The notes below the pieces were generated by a model. That model ran no database searches, was not told the origin of the DNA, and worked only from the letters and a program-made list of their open reading frames with translations. From Enterobacteriaceae bacterium 4M9 (lineage in GTDB: Bacteria > Pseudomonadota > Gammaproteobacteria > Enterobacterales > Enterobacteriaceae): DNA of 64,000 nucleotides. Made by a program: the position numbers and the translations under genes. The DNA lies in the NCBI GenBank assembly GCA_010092695.1, contig JAADJJ010000001.1, positions 1,736,001-1,800,000 of the forward strand. Direction: 5' to 3'. Shown here one piece after another: positions 1 to 10,718 of this stretch; position 1 is the first letter of the stretch; every line of letters begins with the position of its first letter.

Positions 1-1
1 G

Positions 2-1738
2 AAAAAGAACATTTCCGATGTGCGACTTGTGGTGTCCGGTGCAGGGGCGTCCGCCATTGCCTGTATGAACCTGCTGGTGGCGCTCGGCATGCAGAAGCAC
101 AACATCGTGGTCTGCGACTCGCGCGGCGTTATCTATAAAGGCCGTGAAGAGAACATGGCAGAAACCAAAGCGGCCTACGCGGTGGACGACGACGGCAGAC
201 GCAGCCTCGAAGAAGTGATTGACGGTGCGGACATTTTCCTTGGCTGTTCAGGTCCGGGCGTGATGAAGCCGGAAATGGTCGAGAAAATGGCCGCGTCGCC
301 GCTGATTCTGGCGCTGGCCAACCCGGAGCCAGAAATTCTGCCGCCGCTGGCAAAAGCGGTACGCCCGGATGCCATTATCTGCACCGGTCGTTCGGATTTC
401 CCCAACCAGGTCAACAACGTACTGTGCTTCCCGTTTATCTTCCGCGGTGCGCTGGACGTGGGCGCGACGGCAATTAACGAAGAGATGAAGCTGGCGGCGG
501 TACATGCCATCGCCGAACTGGCGCTTGCCGAGCAAAGCGAAGTGGTGGCATCGGCCTACGGTGACCAGGAACTGTCGTTTGGCCCGGAATACCTGATTCC
601 CAAGCCGTTTGACCCACGCCTTATTGTTAAAATTGCACCGGCTGTGGCGAAAGCCGCGATGGATTCTGGCGTGGCGACGCGCCCGATTGAAGACTTCAAC
701 GCCTACCAGGAAAAGCTGGAGGAGTTTGTCTATAAAACCAACCTGTTCATGAAGCCTGTCTTCTCGCTGGCGCGCAAAGATCCTAAACGCGTGGTGCTGG
801 CAGAAGGGGAAGACACCCGCGTGCTACACGCCACCCAGGAACTGGTGACGTTGGGGCTGGCGAAGCCGATTCTGATTGGTCGCCCGAGCGTGATTGAAAT
901 GCGCATCCAGAAGCTCGGCCTGCAAATTCAACCGGGCCGCGACTTTGAGATTGTGAACAACGAATCCGACCCGCGCTACAAAGAGTACTGGAATGAGTAC
1001 TACGACATCATGAAGCGCCGTGGCGTGACCCAGGAACAGGCACAGCGTGCGGTATTGAGCAACACAACGGTGATTGGTGCCATCATGGTACACCGCGGCG
1101 AAGCGGACGCGCTGATTTGCGGCACCATCGGTGAGTATCACGAGCACTTCTCGGTGGTGGAAAAACTGTTTGGCTACCGCGAGGGCGTGAAAGCGGCCGG
1201 TGCCATGAACGCGCTGCTGCTGCCAAGCGGCAACACCTTCATTGCCGACACCTACGTGAATGCCGACCCCACGCCAGAACAGTTGACCGAAATCGTACTG
1301 ATGGCGGCAGAAACCGTGCGCCGCTTTGGTATTGAGCCGAAGGTGGCGCTGCTCTCGCACTCCAACTACGGCTCATCGGATGCGTCAGGCGCGCTGAAGA
1401 TGCGCGAGACGCTGGCATTAGTGCGCGAACGTGCACCGGATCTGATGGTGGACGGTGAAATGCACGGTGACGCGGCGCTGGTTGAAAGCATCCGCAATGA
1501 CCGCATGCCGGACAGCCCGCTCAAAGGCTCGGCCAATATTCTTATCATGCCAAACATGGAAGCGGCGCGAATCAGCTATAACCTGCTGCGTGTTTCCAGC
1601 TCTGAAGGAGTAACGGTAGGGCCGGTGTTGATGGGGGTGGCGAAGCCGGTACACATTCTGACCTCTATTTCTTCCGTGCGCCGCATTGTGAATATGGTGG
1701 CGCTGGCGGTGGTGGAAGCCCAGACCGGTGTGCTGTAA
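2..1738 (+). CDS. maeB: NADP-dependent malic enzyme MaeB, 5'-truncated by window edge
   Basis: This is the C-terminal ~578 residues of the ~759-residue cytoplasmic malic enzyme that oxidatively decarboxylates malate to pyruvate with NADP. The frame is open to the first base of the window, so the true start lies outside it; the GTG at 20 is internal. The fragment opens in the Rossmann nucleotide-binding region (VVSGAGASAIACMN, a GxGxxA-type turn). From about window residue 245 it continues into a phosphotransacetylase-like C-terminal domain (for example VVLAEGEDTR and FIADTYVNADPTPEQL), the hallmark of MaeB against the shorter MaeA type. Family knowledge: the C-terminal domain is regulatory and lacks transacetylase activity. 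The gene converges on the lipoprotein gene downstream. Confidence 0.96.
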   Translation, partial: KKNISDVRLVVSGAGASAIACMNLLVALGMQKHNIVVCDSRGVIYKGREENMAETKAAYAVDDDGRRSLEEVIDGADIFLGCSGPGVMKPEMVEKMAASPLILALANPEPEILPPLAKAVRPDAIICTGRSDFPNQVNNVLCFPFIFRGALDVGATAINEEMKLAAVHAIAELALAEQSEVVASAYGDQELSFGPEYLIPKPFDPRLIVKIAPAVAKAAMDSGVATRPIEDFNAYQEKLEEFVYKTNLFMKPVFSLARKDPKRVVLAEGEDTRVLHATQELVTLGLAKPILIGRPSVIEMRIQKLGLQIQPGRDFEIVNNESDPRYKEYWNEYYDIMKRRGVTQEQAQRAVLSNTTVIGAIMVHRGEADALICGTIGEYHEHFSVVEKLFGYREGVKAAGAMNALLLPSGNTFIADTYVNADPTPEQLTEIVLMAAETVRRFGIEPKVALLSHSNYGSSDASGALKMRETLALVRERAPDLMVDGEMHGDAALVESIRNDRMPDSPLKGSANILIMPNMEAARISYNLLRVSSSEGVTVGPVLMGVAKPVHILTSISSVRRIVNMVALAVVEAQTGVL

Positions 1739-1777
1739 ACGCTAAAGAGCCAGCGACGTGTGTCGTTCTGGCAAAAT

Positions 1778-1803
1778 ATGGCGGGGGCTTAAGCCCCCGC
1801 CAT
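1778..1803. terminator. Perfect palindrome between convergent maeB and lipoprotein gene
   Basis: A perfect inverted repeat (GCGGGGGCTT/AAGCCCCCGC, extended by ATG/CAT) lies 40 bases after the maeB stop. There is no clear T tract on either side, so it is a probable bidirectional stem-loop end rather than a textbook rho-independent terminator. Confidence 0.6.
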
Positions 1804-1862
1804 GCGTTCAACAATGTAGAAGGGACGCTGTTAACGTTTTCGCTCAGGCTTAGGTAGCGTGA

Positions 1863-2447
1863 TTATTTCCAGTCGTACTCAACGGCCAGTGCGTTCACGT
1901 CCTGCATGGTCTCCATTTGCAGTGCAAGGAACTCTTTGCCGAGCGCTTCAAGCTCTTGTTTATCGCTGTCGGTGACGTTTTCCTGCCCGGCCAGCTCCGC
2001 CATTTTTATCGCCAGTTTATTAGAATCGACCATTTTGACCCGCAGCGCCTGACCTTCCTCGCTTTTAAGCTTCAGAGCCAGCAGCTGACGGTTGGCGCTT
2101 TCCTGCAATTTACGCGACTTAGCCAGCGTCTCCTGCAACATGCCCTGTTCGTCTTTGTCGTTAAACCACTGCACGTTCTCACGCAGTTTGTTTACTTCCG
2201 CTTCGTTGTTATTGATGATTTCGCCCATCGCGCTGAGATCGGTTTTGATATCTTCGCCGTTACCGGTAGACAGCGGGGCTGGGGCCTGTGCTACAGGGGC
2301 TTGCGTGGCGGGCGCAGTCGGCTGGCTCGCGGGCGCCGTGGTGCTGGCGGCATTGCCTGATGCTTCAGAGGAGGTTTTGTCACCGTTGTCGCAGCCGCTC
2401 AGAAATAGCGCCAGAACAGCGGTAATGAAAAGGGGATATTTATTCAT
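1863..2447 (-). CDS. Predicted lipoprotein of unknown function, coiled-coil rich
   Basis: The start at 2447 is chosen because the reading frame upstream has no signal, while this ATG follows a purine-rich GGGA and opens a classic lipoprotein signal: N-terminal MNK, a hydrophobic stretch and the lipobox LFLSGC (Cys at residue 19). The lipidated Cys is followed by Asp, which in the Lol system often favours inner-membrane retention. Residues ~25-65 form an Ala/Pro/Thr/Gln-rich linker. The rest (to 194) is charged and helical, with heptad-like Leu/Ile spacing and many Glu, Lys and Gln, suggesting a coiled coil. I do not recognise the family. It lies downstream of hemF in the same direction but 258 bases away, so it probably has its own promoter in that AT-rich gap. 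Confidence 0.75.
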   Translation of the reverse strand: MNKYPLFITAVLALFLSGCDNGDKTSSEASGNAASTTAPASQPTAPATQAPVAQAPAPLSTGNGEDIKTDLSAMGEIINNNEAEVNKLRENVQWFNDKDEQGMLQETLAKSRKLQESANRQLLALKLKSEEGQALRVKMVDSNKLAIKMAELAGQENVTDSDKQELEALGKEFLALQMETMQDVNALAVEYDWK

Positions 2448-2705
2448 TGGGGTTCCCTTCAGGTTGTTCATTCCATTCAGGAAACAGTATATCCGCACTT
2501 GATATTGCACGAACAGAGGGACAACACAGCGAAAAGTGCGTGTTGTTAATGCTGCGAGATTTAATCTCGCGAAATTCTAAGAAGGGAAAATAGAGAAAGA
2601 AAAATGCGGGAATTTTTGGGAAATGTTCTGAAGTAAATAAAAATGATTTTAAGGAAACGGGCCGCAACCAATGACGTTGAGCGGCCAGAGTGCAGTGGGT
2701 GGGAG

Positions 2706-4477
<1,772 letters not shown>

Positions 4478-4788
4478 ACGGCCCTGTTATTTATCTGAGA
4501 CTTCCCTTTAACGCCGTAGCGCCAGGTGCTTGACCGGATGCAGGCAAAACGGTGCGTTATGTTTTGGTCATGCGGCGCTAAGAACGGGGAATTATCTTAC
4601 AGTCTGGAGTTATAGCGTAACATTCTCCGCGAAACGATCTGATTTTTACGGCAAATGTTTTGCTTTTTATTTCAGGACGCGGCGACTGGGTATTATGCCA
4701 CTATTGTGCGTGAAGTAAGTTAAGATATGGGCTATTTTTCCAGTAACTACCATAATTACTATTTTGGCGTCTTAAGGCAGGCAACCCT
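4478..4788. promoter_or_regulatory. Divergent intergenic region amiA / ypeA
   Basis: These 311 bases separate divergent amiA and ypeA, so they should hold both promoters. I see no convincing gene: a short open frame on the + strand has no ribosome-binding site and no recognisable protein. The right half is AT-rich, with the likely ypeA promoter between about 4690 and 4775. Confidence 0.6.
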
Positions 4789-5214
4789 ATGGAAATACGC
4801 ATCTTTCGTCAGGATGATTTTGAAGAAGTGATCACGCTCTGGGAGCGCTGCGATTTGCTGCGCCCGTGGAACGATCCTGAAATGGATATTGAACGCAAAA
4901 TGAATCACTCGCCTGAGCTGTTTCTGGTTGCTGAAGTTGGCGGTGAAATCGTCGGTTCTATTATGGGCGGCTACGATGGCCATCGCGGCTCGGCTTATTA
5001 CCTTGGCGTGCACCCGGAGTTTCGCGGGCGCGGTATTGCGAATGCCATGTTAAGCCGTCTGGAGAAAAAACTTATTGCCCGCGGCTGCCCCAAAATCCAG
5101 ATTATGGTGCGCGAAGATAACGATGTTGTGCTCGGCATGTATGAGCGTCTTGGCTACGAGCACCAGGACGTGGTGAGCCTTGGCCGACGCCTGATTGAAG
5201 ACGACGAATATTAA
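4789..5214 (+). CDS. ypeA: GNAT-family acetyltransferase YpeA
   Basis: This 141-residue protein has the Gcn5-related N-acetyltransferase fold. The acetyl-CoA pyrophosphate-binding motif A is clear in the middle ([17 protein letters not shown], with RGRGIA), preceded by the strand [17 protein letters not shown] and followed by MYERLGYEH, the usual C-terminal strand of the family. Length and sequence match E. coli YpeA throughout, including the N-terminal [14 protein letters not shown]. The physiological substrate is not established, so any specific reaction is inference. The gene stands alone, divergent from amiA, and converges on an OB-fold protein gene with a shared stem-loop between them. 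Confidence 0.95.
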   Translation: MEIRIFRQDDFEEVITLWERCDLLRPWNDPEMDIERKMNHSPELFLVAEVGGEIVGSIMGGYDGHRGSAYYLGVHPEFRGRGIANAMLSRLEKKLIARGCPKIQIMVREDNDVVLGMYERLGYEHQDVVSLGRRLIEDDEY

Positions 5215-5219
5215 AAAAA

Positions 5220-5243
5220 GCGCCAGGCAACAGTGCCTGGCGC
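5220..5243 (-). terminator. Rho-independent terminator of the OB-fold gene
   Basis: GCGCCAGGCA and TGCCTGGCGC form a 10-bp perfect stem with a four-base loop. Seven A on the + strand just left of it give a U run for transcription on the minus strand. It sits between convergent ypeA and the OB-fold gene and may also slow + strand transcripts. Confidence 0.85.
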
Positions 5244-5271
5244 AAAAGGGATGAACGGGAAAAAATCAATA

Positions 5272-5667
5272 TCAGGGTTTAGTGATGCGTTTTACGTCGA
5301 GCTCTACTGAATTCCAGTCTTTATCCACTTCACCTTCAAGACGGACCTTGTCCTGAGGATTAACCGTCAGACCGTTCCAGCTTTTATCGTCAATCTCCAC
5401 ATTAATCGTGCCGCTGCGGTCGCGGAATTCATACAACTCATCGCCTACTTTACGCACGATATTGCCTTCCAGCACTACCCAGCTGTCGTCACGCATGCTT
5501 TTAGCCTGCTCAACGGTGGTAGTGGCTACGTCAGGCCCGTTAAAACCGCCTCGCTGCTGGCTACTTGTGCTGCTCGCAGGGCCTTCGAACCCGCCATTTT
5601 GCGCCAGAGCCGGGGCTGCGGTGATTGCAGCGGTAGTCAGTAAAAGTGCCAGGATATGTTTTTTCAT
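5272..5667 (-). CDS. YgiW/YdeI-family periplasmic OB-fold (BOF) protein
   Basis: The ATG at 5667 is chosen because it opens a Sec signal peptide (MKK, hydrophobic core, ALA cleavage near residue 22); the longer frame upstream is compositionally odd. The 131-residue protein has a Gly/Ser-rich stretch, then a single BOF domain (about residues 50-131) with WVVLEGNIVRKVG, YEFRDRSGTINVEID and KVRLEGEVDKDWNSVELDVKRI, typical of YgiW/YdeI/VisP proteins. Family knowledge: these periplasmic proteins bind small ligands or cations and contribute to stress or antimicrobial-peptide tolerance. It is divergent from yfeZ. This position, between ypeA and yfeZ, is not occupied by a BOF gene in E. coli K-12. 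The exact paralogue name is uncertain. Confidence 0.88.
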   Translation of the reverse strand: MKKHILALLLTTAAITAAPALAQNGGFEGPASSTSSQQRGGFNGPDVATTTVEQAKSMRDDSWVVLEGNIVRKVGDELYEFRDRSGTINVEIDDKSWNGLTVNPQDKVRLEGEVDKDWNSVELDVKRITKP

Positions 5668-5710
5668 TGTTAATCTCCGTACGTAGAACAGTTGCATAGC
5701 TGGTGTGTGT

Positions 5711-5763
5711 AACCTTAACAATGCCATACTCTGCTCCCTCATTCTTACGGCAACCTTAACAAT
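5711..5763. promoter_or_regulatory. Direct repeats and PmrA/QseB-like site in divergent promoter
   Basis: A perfect 12-base direct repeat (AACCTTAACAAT) occurs at 5711-5722 and 5752-5763. Just left of the second copy, CTTAC at 5744-5748 and CTTAA at 5755-5759 are separated by six bases. This resembles the CTTAA-N6-CTTAA half-site pair described for PmrA/QseB-type response regulators, with one mismatch. ygiW itself is known to belong to such a regulon, so regulation of the BOF gene is a reasonable inference. Confidence 0.4.
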
Positions 5764-5765
5764 TA

Positions 5766-6203
5766 ATGTGTTATCCCTCGGATTATGATGATAGCGGCCG
5801 CCTGAGGCTGCCGTGGCTGTTCTGGCTGGTGCTGGTGCTCCAGGCGCGGACCTGGGTGCTGCTTGTGGTGGCAGGCGCGTCGCGCGAGCAGGGTGAGGCA
5901 ATATTGTCGCTGTTTTATCCCGACCGGCAGGCGTTCTGGCAGGGCTTGTGCGCAGGCCTGCCCGCTGCAGCGGCGTTTTTACTCAGCGGTCGACGCCAGC
6001 ATTTCCCGCGGCTATGGCGGGCGTGGCAATATGTGCTTATCGTGGCACAATTGGTGCTACTGATCTGGCAGTTAACACTCGTGTTACAGAACGAAACGAG
6101 CGGTATCGTTGCGTTGTTGCTGATAGTGCTGGATCTTTTTGCCCTCGGGTGGCTGGCAACGAGCCGCTATCTGCGGGCCTGTTTTTCCACGGTGCAGGGC
6201 TGA
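5766..6203 (+). CDS. yfeZ: YfeZ, inner-membrane protein (DUF2919)
   Basis: This 145-residue integral membrane protein matches the YfeZ/DUF2919 family. After a short polar N-terminus with the characteristic SDYDDSGRLRLP, it has four hydrophobic segments at roughly residues 16-38, 58-75, 87-106 and 110-130. It also shows the motifs LQARTWVL, GASREQG and FPRLWRAWQY near the second loop. Function is unknown in the family. The ATG at 5766 has only a weak ribosome-binding site; the conserved motif begins within five residues, so this start gives nearly the right length. yfeY follows 59 bases later in the same direction, and the pair is likely cotranscribed. Confidence 0.88.
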   Translation: MCYPSDYDDSGRLRLPWLFWLVLVLQARTWVLLVVAGASREQGEAILSLFYPDRQAFWQGLCAGLPAAAAFLLSGRRQHFPRLWRAWQYVLIVAQLVLLIWQLTLVLQNETSGIVALLLIVLDLFALGWLATSRYLRACFSTVQG

Positions 6204-6262
6204 GGCGGCACTTTTTGCGCCGCAGGGACTCTACTGCTCGAGATGATGAAAAGGACAGATAA

Positions 6263-6826
6263 ATGAAAGTGACGCATCTGGTTTTAGCGGGCGGCATGGT
6301 GCTGCTACTCAGTGGGTGTTCCACCATGTCGCGCATGGCGCCGTGGAACTGGTTTGGCTCATCGGTCACGGTAAGCGAGCAGGGCGTGGGCGGCGTGACG
6401 GGGGAGACGGCGATGGATGAAGCTGCCATTGCCGAGGGGCTCAACGGCGATTACCGGCTGGTTCGCGGTATGCGCATCGTCGCCGGTCAGCCGGTGAGCT
6501 ATTACGAAGCCTTCAGGGACGATAAAACGGCACTGCTGTTTAACGGTGAGAACGGCAAAGTCAGCCGCATCGAGGTGCTGGATAAGGACATTGAAACCGA
6601 AAGCGGAGTGAAAATCGGCACGCCGTTTAGCGAGCTTTACAGCAAAGCCTTTGGTGCCTGCCAGCCCGGAGTTGGGTTGGATGCGCAGATAGTGGAATGC
6701 AAAGCGCCACAGAGTAACCATCTTAACTACCAGTTCAGCGGCGACTGGCGCGGGCCAGAAGGGCTTATCCCACCGGATGACACGTTAAAGAACTGGACGC
6801 TTACCAAAATCGTCTGGCACCGGTAA
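6263..6826 (+). CDS. yfeY: YfeY, RpoE-regulated-type outer-membrane lipoprotein (DUF1131)
   Basis: The 187-residue product starts with a lipoprotein signal ending in LLLSGC (lipidated Cys19) followed by Ser, consistent with export to the outer membrane. Its body matches the YfeY/DUF1131 family: [17 protein letters not shown], the [10 protein letters not shown] strand, [13 protein letters not shown], and the C-terminal [11 protein letters not shown]. An AGGA sits nine bases before the ATG. Family knowledge: yfeY in E. coli belongs to the sigma-E envelope-stress regulon; I could not pick out the sigma-E promoter with confidence here. It follows yfeZ and precedes yfeX, from which it is separated by a stem-loop. 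Confidence 0.93.
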   Translation: MKVTHLVLAGGMVLLLSGCSTMSRMAPWNWFGSSVTVSEQGVGGVTGETAMDEAAIAEGLNGDYRLVRGMRIVAGQPVSYYEAFRDDKTALLFNGENGKVSRIEVLDKDIETESGVKIGTPFSELYSKAFGACQPGVGLDAQIVECKAPQSNHLNYQFSGDWRGPEGLIPPDDTLKNWTLTKIVWHR

Positions 6827-6843
6827 AATCATCGCGCATTTTT

Positions 6844-6866
6844 GCGCCGCCGCAAGGCGGCGGCGC
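6844..6866 (+). terminator. GC-rich stem-loop after yfeY
   Basis: GCGCCGCCGC and GCGGCGGCGC pair around a short loop, 18 bases after the yfeY stop. There is no T run, so it may attenuate or protect the transcript rather than end it. yfeX begins about 70 bases on. Confidence 0.5.
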
Positions 6867-6933
6867 GATAAGTCCTTACAATAACCCCCCAGTTACGCCA
6901 CCACCGGTGGCTTTTTGTTCGTCAGGAGGAGTC

Positions 6934-7833
6934 ATGTCCCGGGTGCAGAGTGGCATTTTGCCAGAACATTGTCGTGCCGCCATTTGGCTTGAGGCGCGTT
7001 TTCAGGGCGATTTTGCGGCGCTTAAGCAAGGCTGTAAAACCTTTATCCAGCAGCTGGAGGCTCTGCAACAGCAGTTTCCCGATGCGCGTGTTGGCGCAAC
7101 GGTGGCATTTGGTCACGACCTGTGGCGCGATTTAAGCGGCGCTAAAGGGGCTGAAGAACTGAAGAACTTCACTCCGCTTGGCAAAGGACTGGCCCCGGCC
7201 ACGCAGCATGATGTGATGATTCATATCCTTTCCTGGCGCCATGACGTTAACTTCAGCGCAGCCCAGGCCGCGCTGGCAGCGTTTGGCGATTCACTGAAGA
7301 TTGAAGAAGAAGTACATGGTTTCCGCTGGGTTGAAGAGCGCGATCTCAGCGGCTTTGTGGACGGCACCGAAAACCCAACCGGCGAAGCATTGCGCCGCAG
7401 TGTGGCGGTTATCAACGGCGGTGTGGATGACGGCGGCAGCTATGTGCTGACCCAGCGCTGGGAGCATAACCTGACCCAGTTCAACCGCTTTAGCGTGTCT
7501 GAACAAGAGAAAATCATTGGGCGCACCAAAGTAGCCAACGAAGAACTCGAAGGTGAGGAACGTCTGGATGTTTCGCACCTTGGCCGCGTGGATCTGAAAG
7601 AAGATGGTGCGGGACTGAAGATTGTGCGCCAGAGCCTGCCCTACGGCACCGCCAGCGGCACCCACGGCCTGTACTTTATTGCCTACTGCGCTCGCCTGCA
7701 TAACATTGAGCAGCAGCTTCTGAGCATGTTTGGCGAGCTTGATGGCAAGCGTGATGCCATGCTGCGCTTCACCAAACCGGTGACCGGCGCGTACTGGTTT
7801 GCTCCTTCCCTCGATACCCTGCTTTCGCTGTAA
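6934..7833 (+). CDS. yfeX: Dye-decolorizing-type heme peroxidase YfeX
   Basis: The ATG at 6934 is chosen over an upstream in-frame start because a strong AGGAGG precedes it and it gives the 299-residue length of E. coli YfeX. It is a cytoplasmic DyP-type (P-class) heme peroxidase. The signature GFVDG lies at residues 140-144 with distal Asp143, and the proximal heme ligand His215 sits in DVSHLGRVD. The C-terminal [12 protein letters not shown] and [18 protein letters not shown] segments are also family-typical. Family knowledge: it oxidises porphyrinogens and dyes; a proposed deferrochelatase activity has been disputed. It follows yfeY and ends at a strong stem-loop before the cys operon. Confidence 0.96.
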   Translation: MSRVQSGILPEHCRAAIWLEARFQGDFAALKQGCKTFIQQLEALQQQFPDARVGATVAFGHDLWRDLSGAKGAEELKNFTPLGKGLAPATQHDVMIHILSWRHDVNFSAAQAALAAFGDSLKIEEEVHGFRWVEERDLSGFVDGTENPTGEALRRSVAVINGGVDDGGSYVLTQRWEHNLTQFNRFSVSEQEKIIGRTKVANEELEGEERLDVSHLGRVDLKEDGAGLKIVRQSLPYGTASGTHGLYFIAYCARLHNIEQQLLSMFGELDGKRDAMLRFTKPVTGAYWFAPSLDTLLSL

Positions 7834-7841
7834 TTCTGCCT

Positions 7842-7871
7842 GCCACCTGCGCATTTTCCTGCGCTGGTGGC
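7842..7871 (+). terminator. Terminator after yfeX
   Basis: GCCACCTGCGCA and TGCGCTGGTGGC form a 12-bp stem with one T-T mismatch around a TTTTCC loop, eight bases past the yfeX stop, followed by a T-rich run. It separates yfeX from the cysPTWA promoter. Confidence 0.75.
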
Positions 7872-7896
7872 CTTATATTCTTTTGCGCTTGTAAAT

Positions 7897-7950
7897 CACC
7901 AAACGGTATATAAAAGCGTTACTGTTTTGCTACTCGTTATAAATAAACTG
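7897..7950 (+). promoter_or_regulatory. cysPTWA promoter and CysB-type activation region
   Basis: The segment CCAAACGGTATATAAAAGCG followed by an AT-rich block ending CGTTATAAATA resembles the region upstream of E. coli cysP that carries the CysB binding site and promoter. It lies 50-100 bases before the cysP start. Assignment rests on remembered similarity and position; exact -35, -10 and operator boundaries are not resolved. Confidence 0.55.
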
Positions 7951-7996
7951 ATAACCGGAATTTCGGTTTTTGGCGTTATGTTTATAAGGGTGGAAA

Positions 7997-9013
7997 ATGG
8001 CCGCTACATCAGTCAACTATGTAAGGAACGCGCTTGCTGCTACGCTGCTGCTGGTAGGGCAGGCTCAGGCAACCGAGCTACTCAATAGCTCCTATGATGT
8101 CTCGCGCGAGCTTTTTAGCGCGCTGAATCCGCCTTTTGAACAGCAGTGGGCGCAGGACAACGGCGGCGATAAACTCACCATTAAGCAATCCCACGGTGGT
8201 TCGTCAAAACAGGCATTGTCCATTTTGCAGGGCTTGAAAGCGGATGTTGTCACCTATAACCAGGTGACCGACGTGCAGATCCTGCACGACCGTGGCAAGC
8301 TCGTTGCCGCCGACTGGCAAAGCCGCCTGCCAAATCACAGCTCACCGTTCTATTCCACCATGGCGTTCCTGGTGCGTAAGGGGAACCCAAAGAATATCCA
8401 CGACTGGAGCGATCTTGTGCGCTCTGATGTGAAACTCATTTTCCCTAACCCGAAAACCTCCGGCAACGCTCGTTATACGTATCTTGCCGCGTGGGGCGCT
8501 GCCGATAAAGCCGACGGTGGCGATAAGGCCAAAACCGAACAATTCATGACACGCTTTTTGAAAAACGTTGAGGTGTTCGACACCGGCGGGCGTGGGGCGA
8601 CCACAAGCTTTGTTGAGCGTGGCCTGGGCGATGTGCTGATTAGTTTTGAGTCTGAGGTGAATACCATTCGCAATCAGTATGCGAAAGACGGCTACGAAGT
8701 AGTGGTGCCGAAGGTGAATATTCTCGCCGAATTCCCGGTGGCCTGGGTGGATAAAAACGTGAAAGCCAACGGTACGGAAAAGGCGGCGAAGGCCTACCTG
8801 AACTATCTCTATAGCCCTCAGGCGCAGGAAATTATCACTAATTATTACTACCGTGTGAACAACCCGCAACTGATGGACAAGCTGCACGACCGCTTCCCGC
8901 AGACCGAACTGTTCCGCGTCGAAAAACAGTTCGGTAGCTGGCCTGAAGTGATGAAAACGCACTTCAACAGCGGCGGTGAGCTGGACAAACTGCTGGCAGC
9001 GGGGCGCAGCTAA
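7997..9013 (+). CDS. cysP: Thiosulfate-binding periplasmic protein CysP
   Basis: CysP is the periplasmic substrate-binding subunit that delivers thiosulfate (and overlaps with Sbp for sulfate) to the CysTWA transporter. It has an N-terminal Sec signal with likely cleavage after AQA near residue 25, giving a mature start [14 protein letters not shown] typical of the family. Conserved sulfate-binding-protein blocks follow: [33 protein letters not shown] and [11 protein letters not shown]. Length 338 equals that of E. coli CysP. GGGTGGA precedes the ATG. The stop overlaps the cysT start (TAATG), so the genes are translationally coupled. CysB activation with N-acetylserine under sulfur limitation is the known control. 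Confidence 0.98.
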   Translation: MAATSVNYVRNALAATLLLVGQAQATELLNSSYDVSRELFSALNPPFEQQWAQDNGGDKLTIKQSHGGSSKQALSILQGLKADVVTYNQVTDVQILHDRGKLVAADWQSRLPNHSSPFYSTMAFLVRKGNPKNIHDWSDLVRSDVKLIFPNPKTSGNARYTYLAAWGAADKADGGDKAKTEQFMTRFLKNVEVFDTGGRGATTSFVERGLGDVLISFESEVNTIRNQYAKDGYEVVVPKVNILAEFPVAWVDKNVKANGTEKAAKAYLNYLYSPQAQEIITNYYYRVNNPQLMDKLHDRFPQTELFRVEKQFGSWPEVMKTHFNSGGELDKLLAAGRS

Positions 9014-9846
9014 TGTTTGCTGCCTCATCGCGCCGCGTGCTGCCGGGCTTTACGCTAAGCCTGGGCACCAGTCTGCTGTTTGTGTGCCTGATTCTGCTGT
9101 TGCCACTCAGCGCGCTGGTGATGCAGCTTGCGCAAATGAGCTGGGCGCAGTACTGGGAGGTAATTACCAATCCGCAGGTCGTGGCCGCCTATAAGGTGAC
9201 GCTATTGTCTGCGGCGGTGGCCTCCATCTTTAACGGCTTTTTTGGGATGCTGATGGCCTGGGTGTTGACCCGCTACCAGTTTCCTGGCCGCAGCCTGTTG
9301 GATGCACTAATGGACTTGCCGTTTGCGCTACCGACGGCAGTGGCGGGCCTGACGCTGGCGTCGCTGTTTTCCTTTAACGGCATCTACGGCCAGTGGCTGG
9401 CGCACCTGGATATTAAAGTGACTTACACCTGGCTCGGTATTGCGGTCGCGATGGCCTTCACCAGCATTCCGTTTGTGGTGCGTACCGTGCAGCCGGTGCT
9501 TGAAGAGCTGGGGCCAGAATATGAAGAGGCGGCACAGACGCTCGGTGCCAGCCGCTGGCAGAGCTTTCGCCGCGTGGTGTTACCGGAACTGTCTCCGGCG
9601 CTCACAGCCGGTGTGGCGCTGTCGTTTACCCGCAGCCTCGGTGAGTTTGGCGCCGTTATCTTTATTGCTGGCAACATTGCCTGGAAGACAGAAGTGACTT
9701 CTTTGATGATTTTTATTCGCCTGCAAGAGTTTGACTACCCGGCGGCGAGTGCCGTGGCGTCGGTTATTCTTGCTGCCTCGCTGCTGCTGCTGTTTAGCAT
9801 TAACACGCTGCAAAGCCGCTTTGGGCATCGCCTGGGGGGCCACTGA
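9013..9846 (+). CDS. cysT: Sulfate/thiosulfate ABC transporter permease CysT (CysU)
   Basis: This 277-residue inner-membrane permease forms the translocation channel with CysW. About six hydrophobic helices are visible, beginning with SLGTSLLFVCLILLLPL. The cytoplasmic EAA loop that docks on the CysA ATPase is clear (LGPEYEEAAQTLGASRWQSF, ending with the conserved VVLPEL), followed by FTRSLGEFGAVIFIAGN, typical of the sulfate permease family. The start codon overlaps the cysP stop by one base and the stop overlaps the cysW start (TGATG), so translation is coupled on both sides. No unusual features were seen. Confidence 0.97.
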   Translation: MFAASSRRVLPGFTLSLGTSLLFVCLILLLPLSALVMQLAQMSWAQYWEVITNPQVVAAYKVTLLSAAVASIFNGFFGMLMAWVLTRYQFPGRSLLDALMDLPFALPTAVAGLTLASLFSFNGIYGQWLAHLDIKVTYTWLGIAVAMAFTSIPFVVRTVQPVLEELGPEYEEAAQTLGASRWQSFRRVVLPELSPALTAGVALSFTRSLGEFGAVIFIAGNIAWKTEVTSLMIFIRLQEFDYPAASAVASVILAASLLLLFSINTLQSRFGHRLGGH

Positions 9847-10718
9847 TGTCTGACGTAACGCAACTGCATGGCGCAAAGCCCGGCGTGAACTGGGGCAAAT
9901 GGGTGCTGATTGGCACGGGCGTGGTGATTTCCTTCCTGCTGCTGGTTGTGCCGATGATTTACATCTTCGCGCAGGCTTTTTCCAAAGGCCTGCTGCCGGT
10001 CCTGCAAAACCTGGCAGACCCGGACATGCTGCACGCCATCTGGCTTACCGTGTTAATCGCGCTGATTGCCGTGCCGGTAAACCTGGTGTTTGGCGTTCTG
10101 CTTGCCTGGCTGGTGACGCGCTTTAACTTTCCCGGTCGCCAGCTGTTACTGACGCTGTTGGATATTCCATTTGCTGTCTCACCGGTGGTTGCTGGTCTTA
10201 TTTATCTGCTGTTTTACGGCAGCAACGGCCCGCTTGGCGGCTGGCTGGACGAGCATAACCTTCAGGTGATGTTCTCCTGGCCTGGCATGGTGCTGGTCAC
10301 CGTGTTTGTCACCTGTCCGTTTGTGGTGCGCGAGCTGGTGCCGGTGATGATGAGCCAGGGCAGCCAGGAGGACGAGGCGGCGGTTTTGCTCGGCGCTTCA
10401 GGTTGGCAGATGTTTCGCCGCGTCACGTTACCCAACATTCGCTGGGCGTTGCTGTACGGCGTGGTGCTGACCAACGCTCGCGCGATTGGTGAGTTTGGCG
10501 CCGTTTCGGTCGTATCCGGATCGATTCGCGGCGAGACGCTGTCTCTGCCGCTGCAAATTGAACTGCTGGAGCAGGATTACAACAGTGTCGGGTCGTTTAC
10601 CGCTGCGGCGCTGCTGACCCTGATGGCAATTCTGACGTTGTTTTTAAAGAGTGCATTGCAGTGGCGCCTGAATAACCAGGAAAAGCGCCTGCAGCAGGAG
10701 GGAAATAATGAGCATTGA
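9846..10718 (+). CDS. cysW: Sulfate/thiosulfate ABC transporter permease CysW
   Basis: CysW is the second inner-membrane permease of the CysAWTP importer. The 290 residues contain six predicted helices and the EAA coupling motif [18 protein letters not shown] followed by [14 protein letters not shown]. The conserved [16 protein letters not shown] segment matches CysW proteins. The N-terminal ~20 residues are cytoplasmic and polar. It overlaps cysT by one base and its 3' end overlaps the 5' end of cysA by 11 bases, with the cysA ribosome-binding site (GGAGGGAA) inside cysW. This tight packing supports a single polycistronic mRNA and fixed stoichiometry. Confidence 0.97.
   Translation: MSDVTQLHGAKPGVNWGKWVLIGTGVVISFLLLVVPMIYIFAQAFSKGLLPVLQNLADPDMLHAIWLTVLIALIAVPVNLVFGVLLAWLVTRFNFPGRQLLLTLLDIPFAVSPVVAGLIYLLFYGSNGPLGGWLDEHNLQVMFSWPGMVLVTVFVTCPFVVRELVPVMMSQGSQEDEAAVLLGASGWQMFRRVTLPNIRWALLYGVVLTNARAIGEFGAVSVVSGSIRGETLSLPLQIELLEQDYNSVGSFTAAALLTLMAILTLFLKSALQWRLNNQEKRLQQEGNNEH

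Noticed and set aside
4530..4718. Short ORF between amiA and ypeA
   Set aside because: No ribosome-binding site or homology; it covers the expected divergent promoter region.
5668..5901. N-terminal extension of the BOF protein
   Set aside because: It runs into yfeZ on the other strand and would bury the signal peptide; the start at 5667 is supported by the signal sequence.
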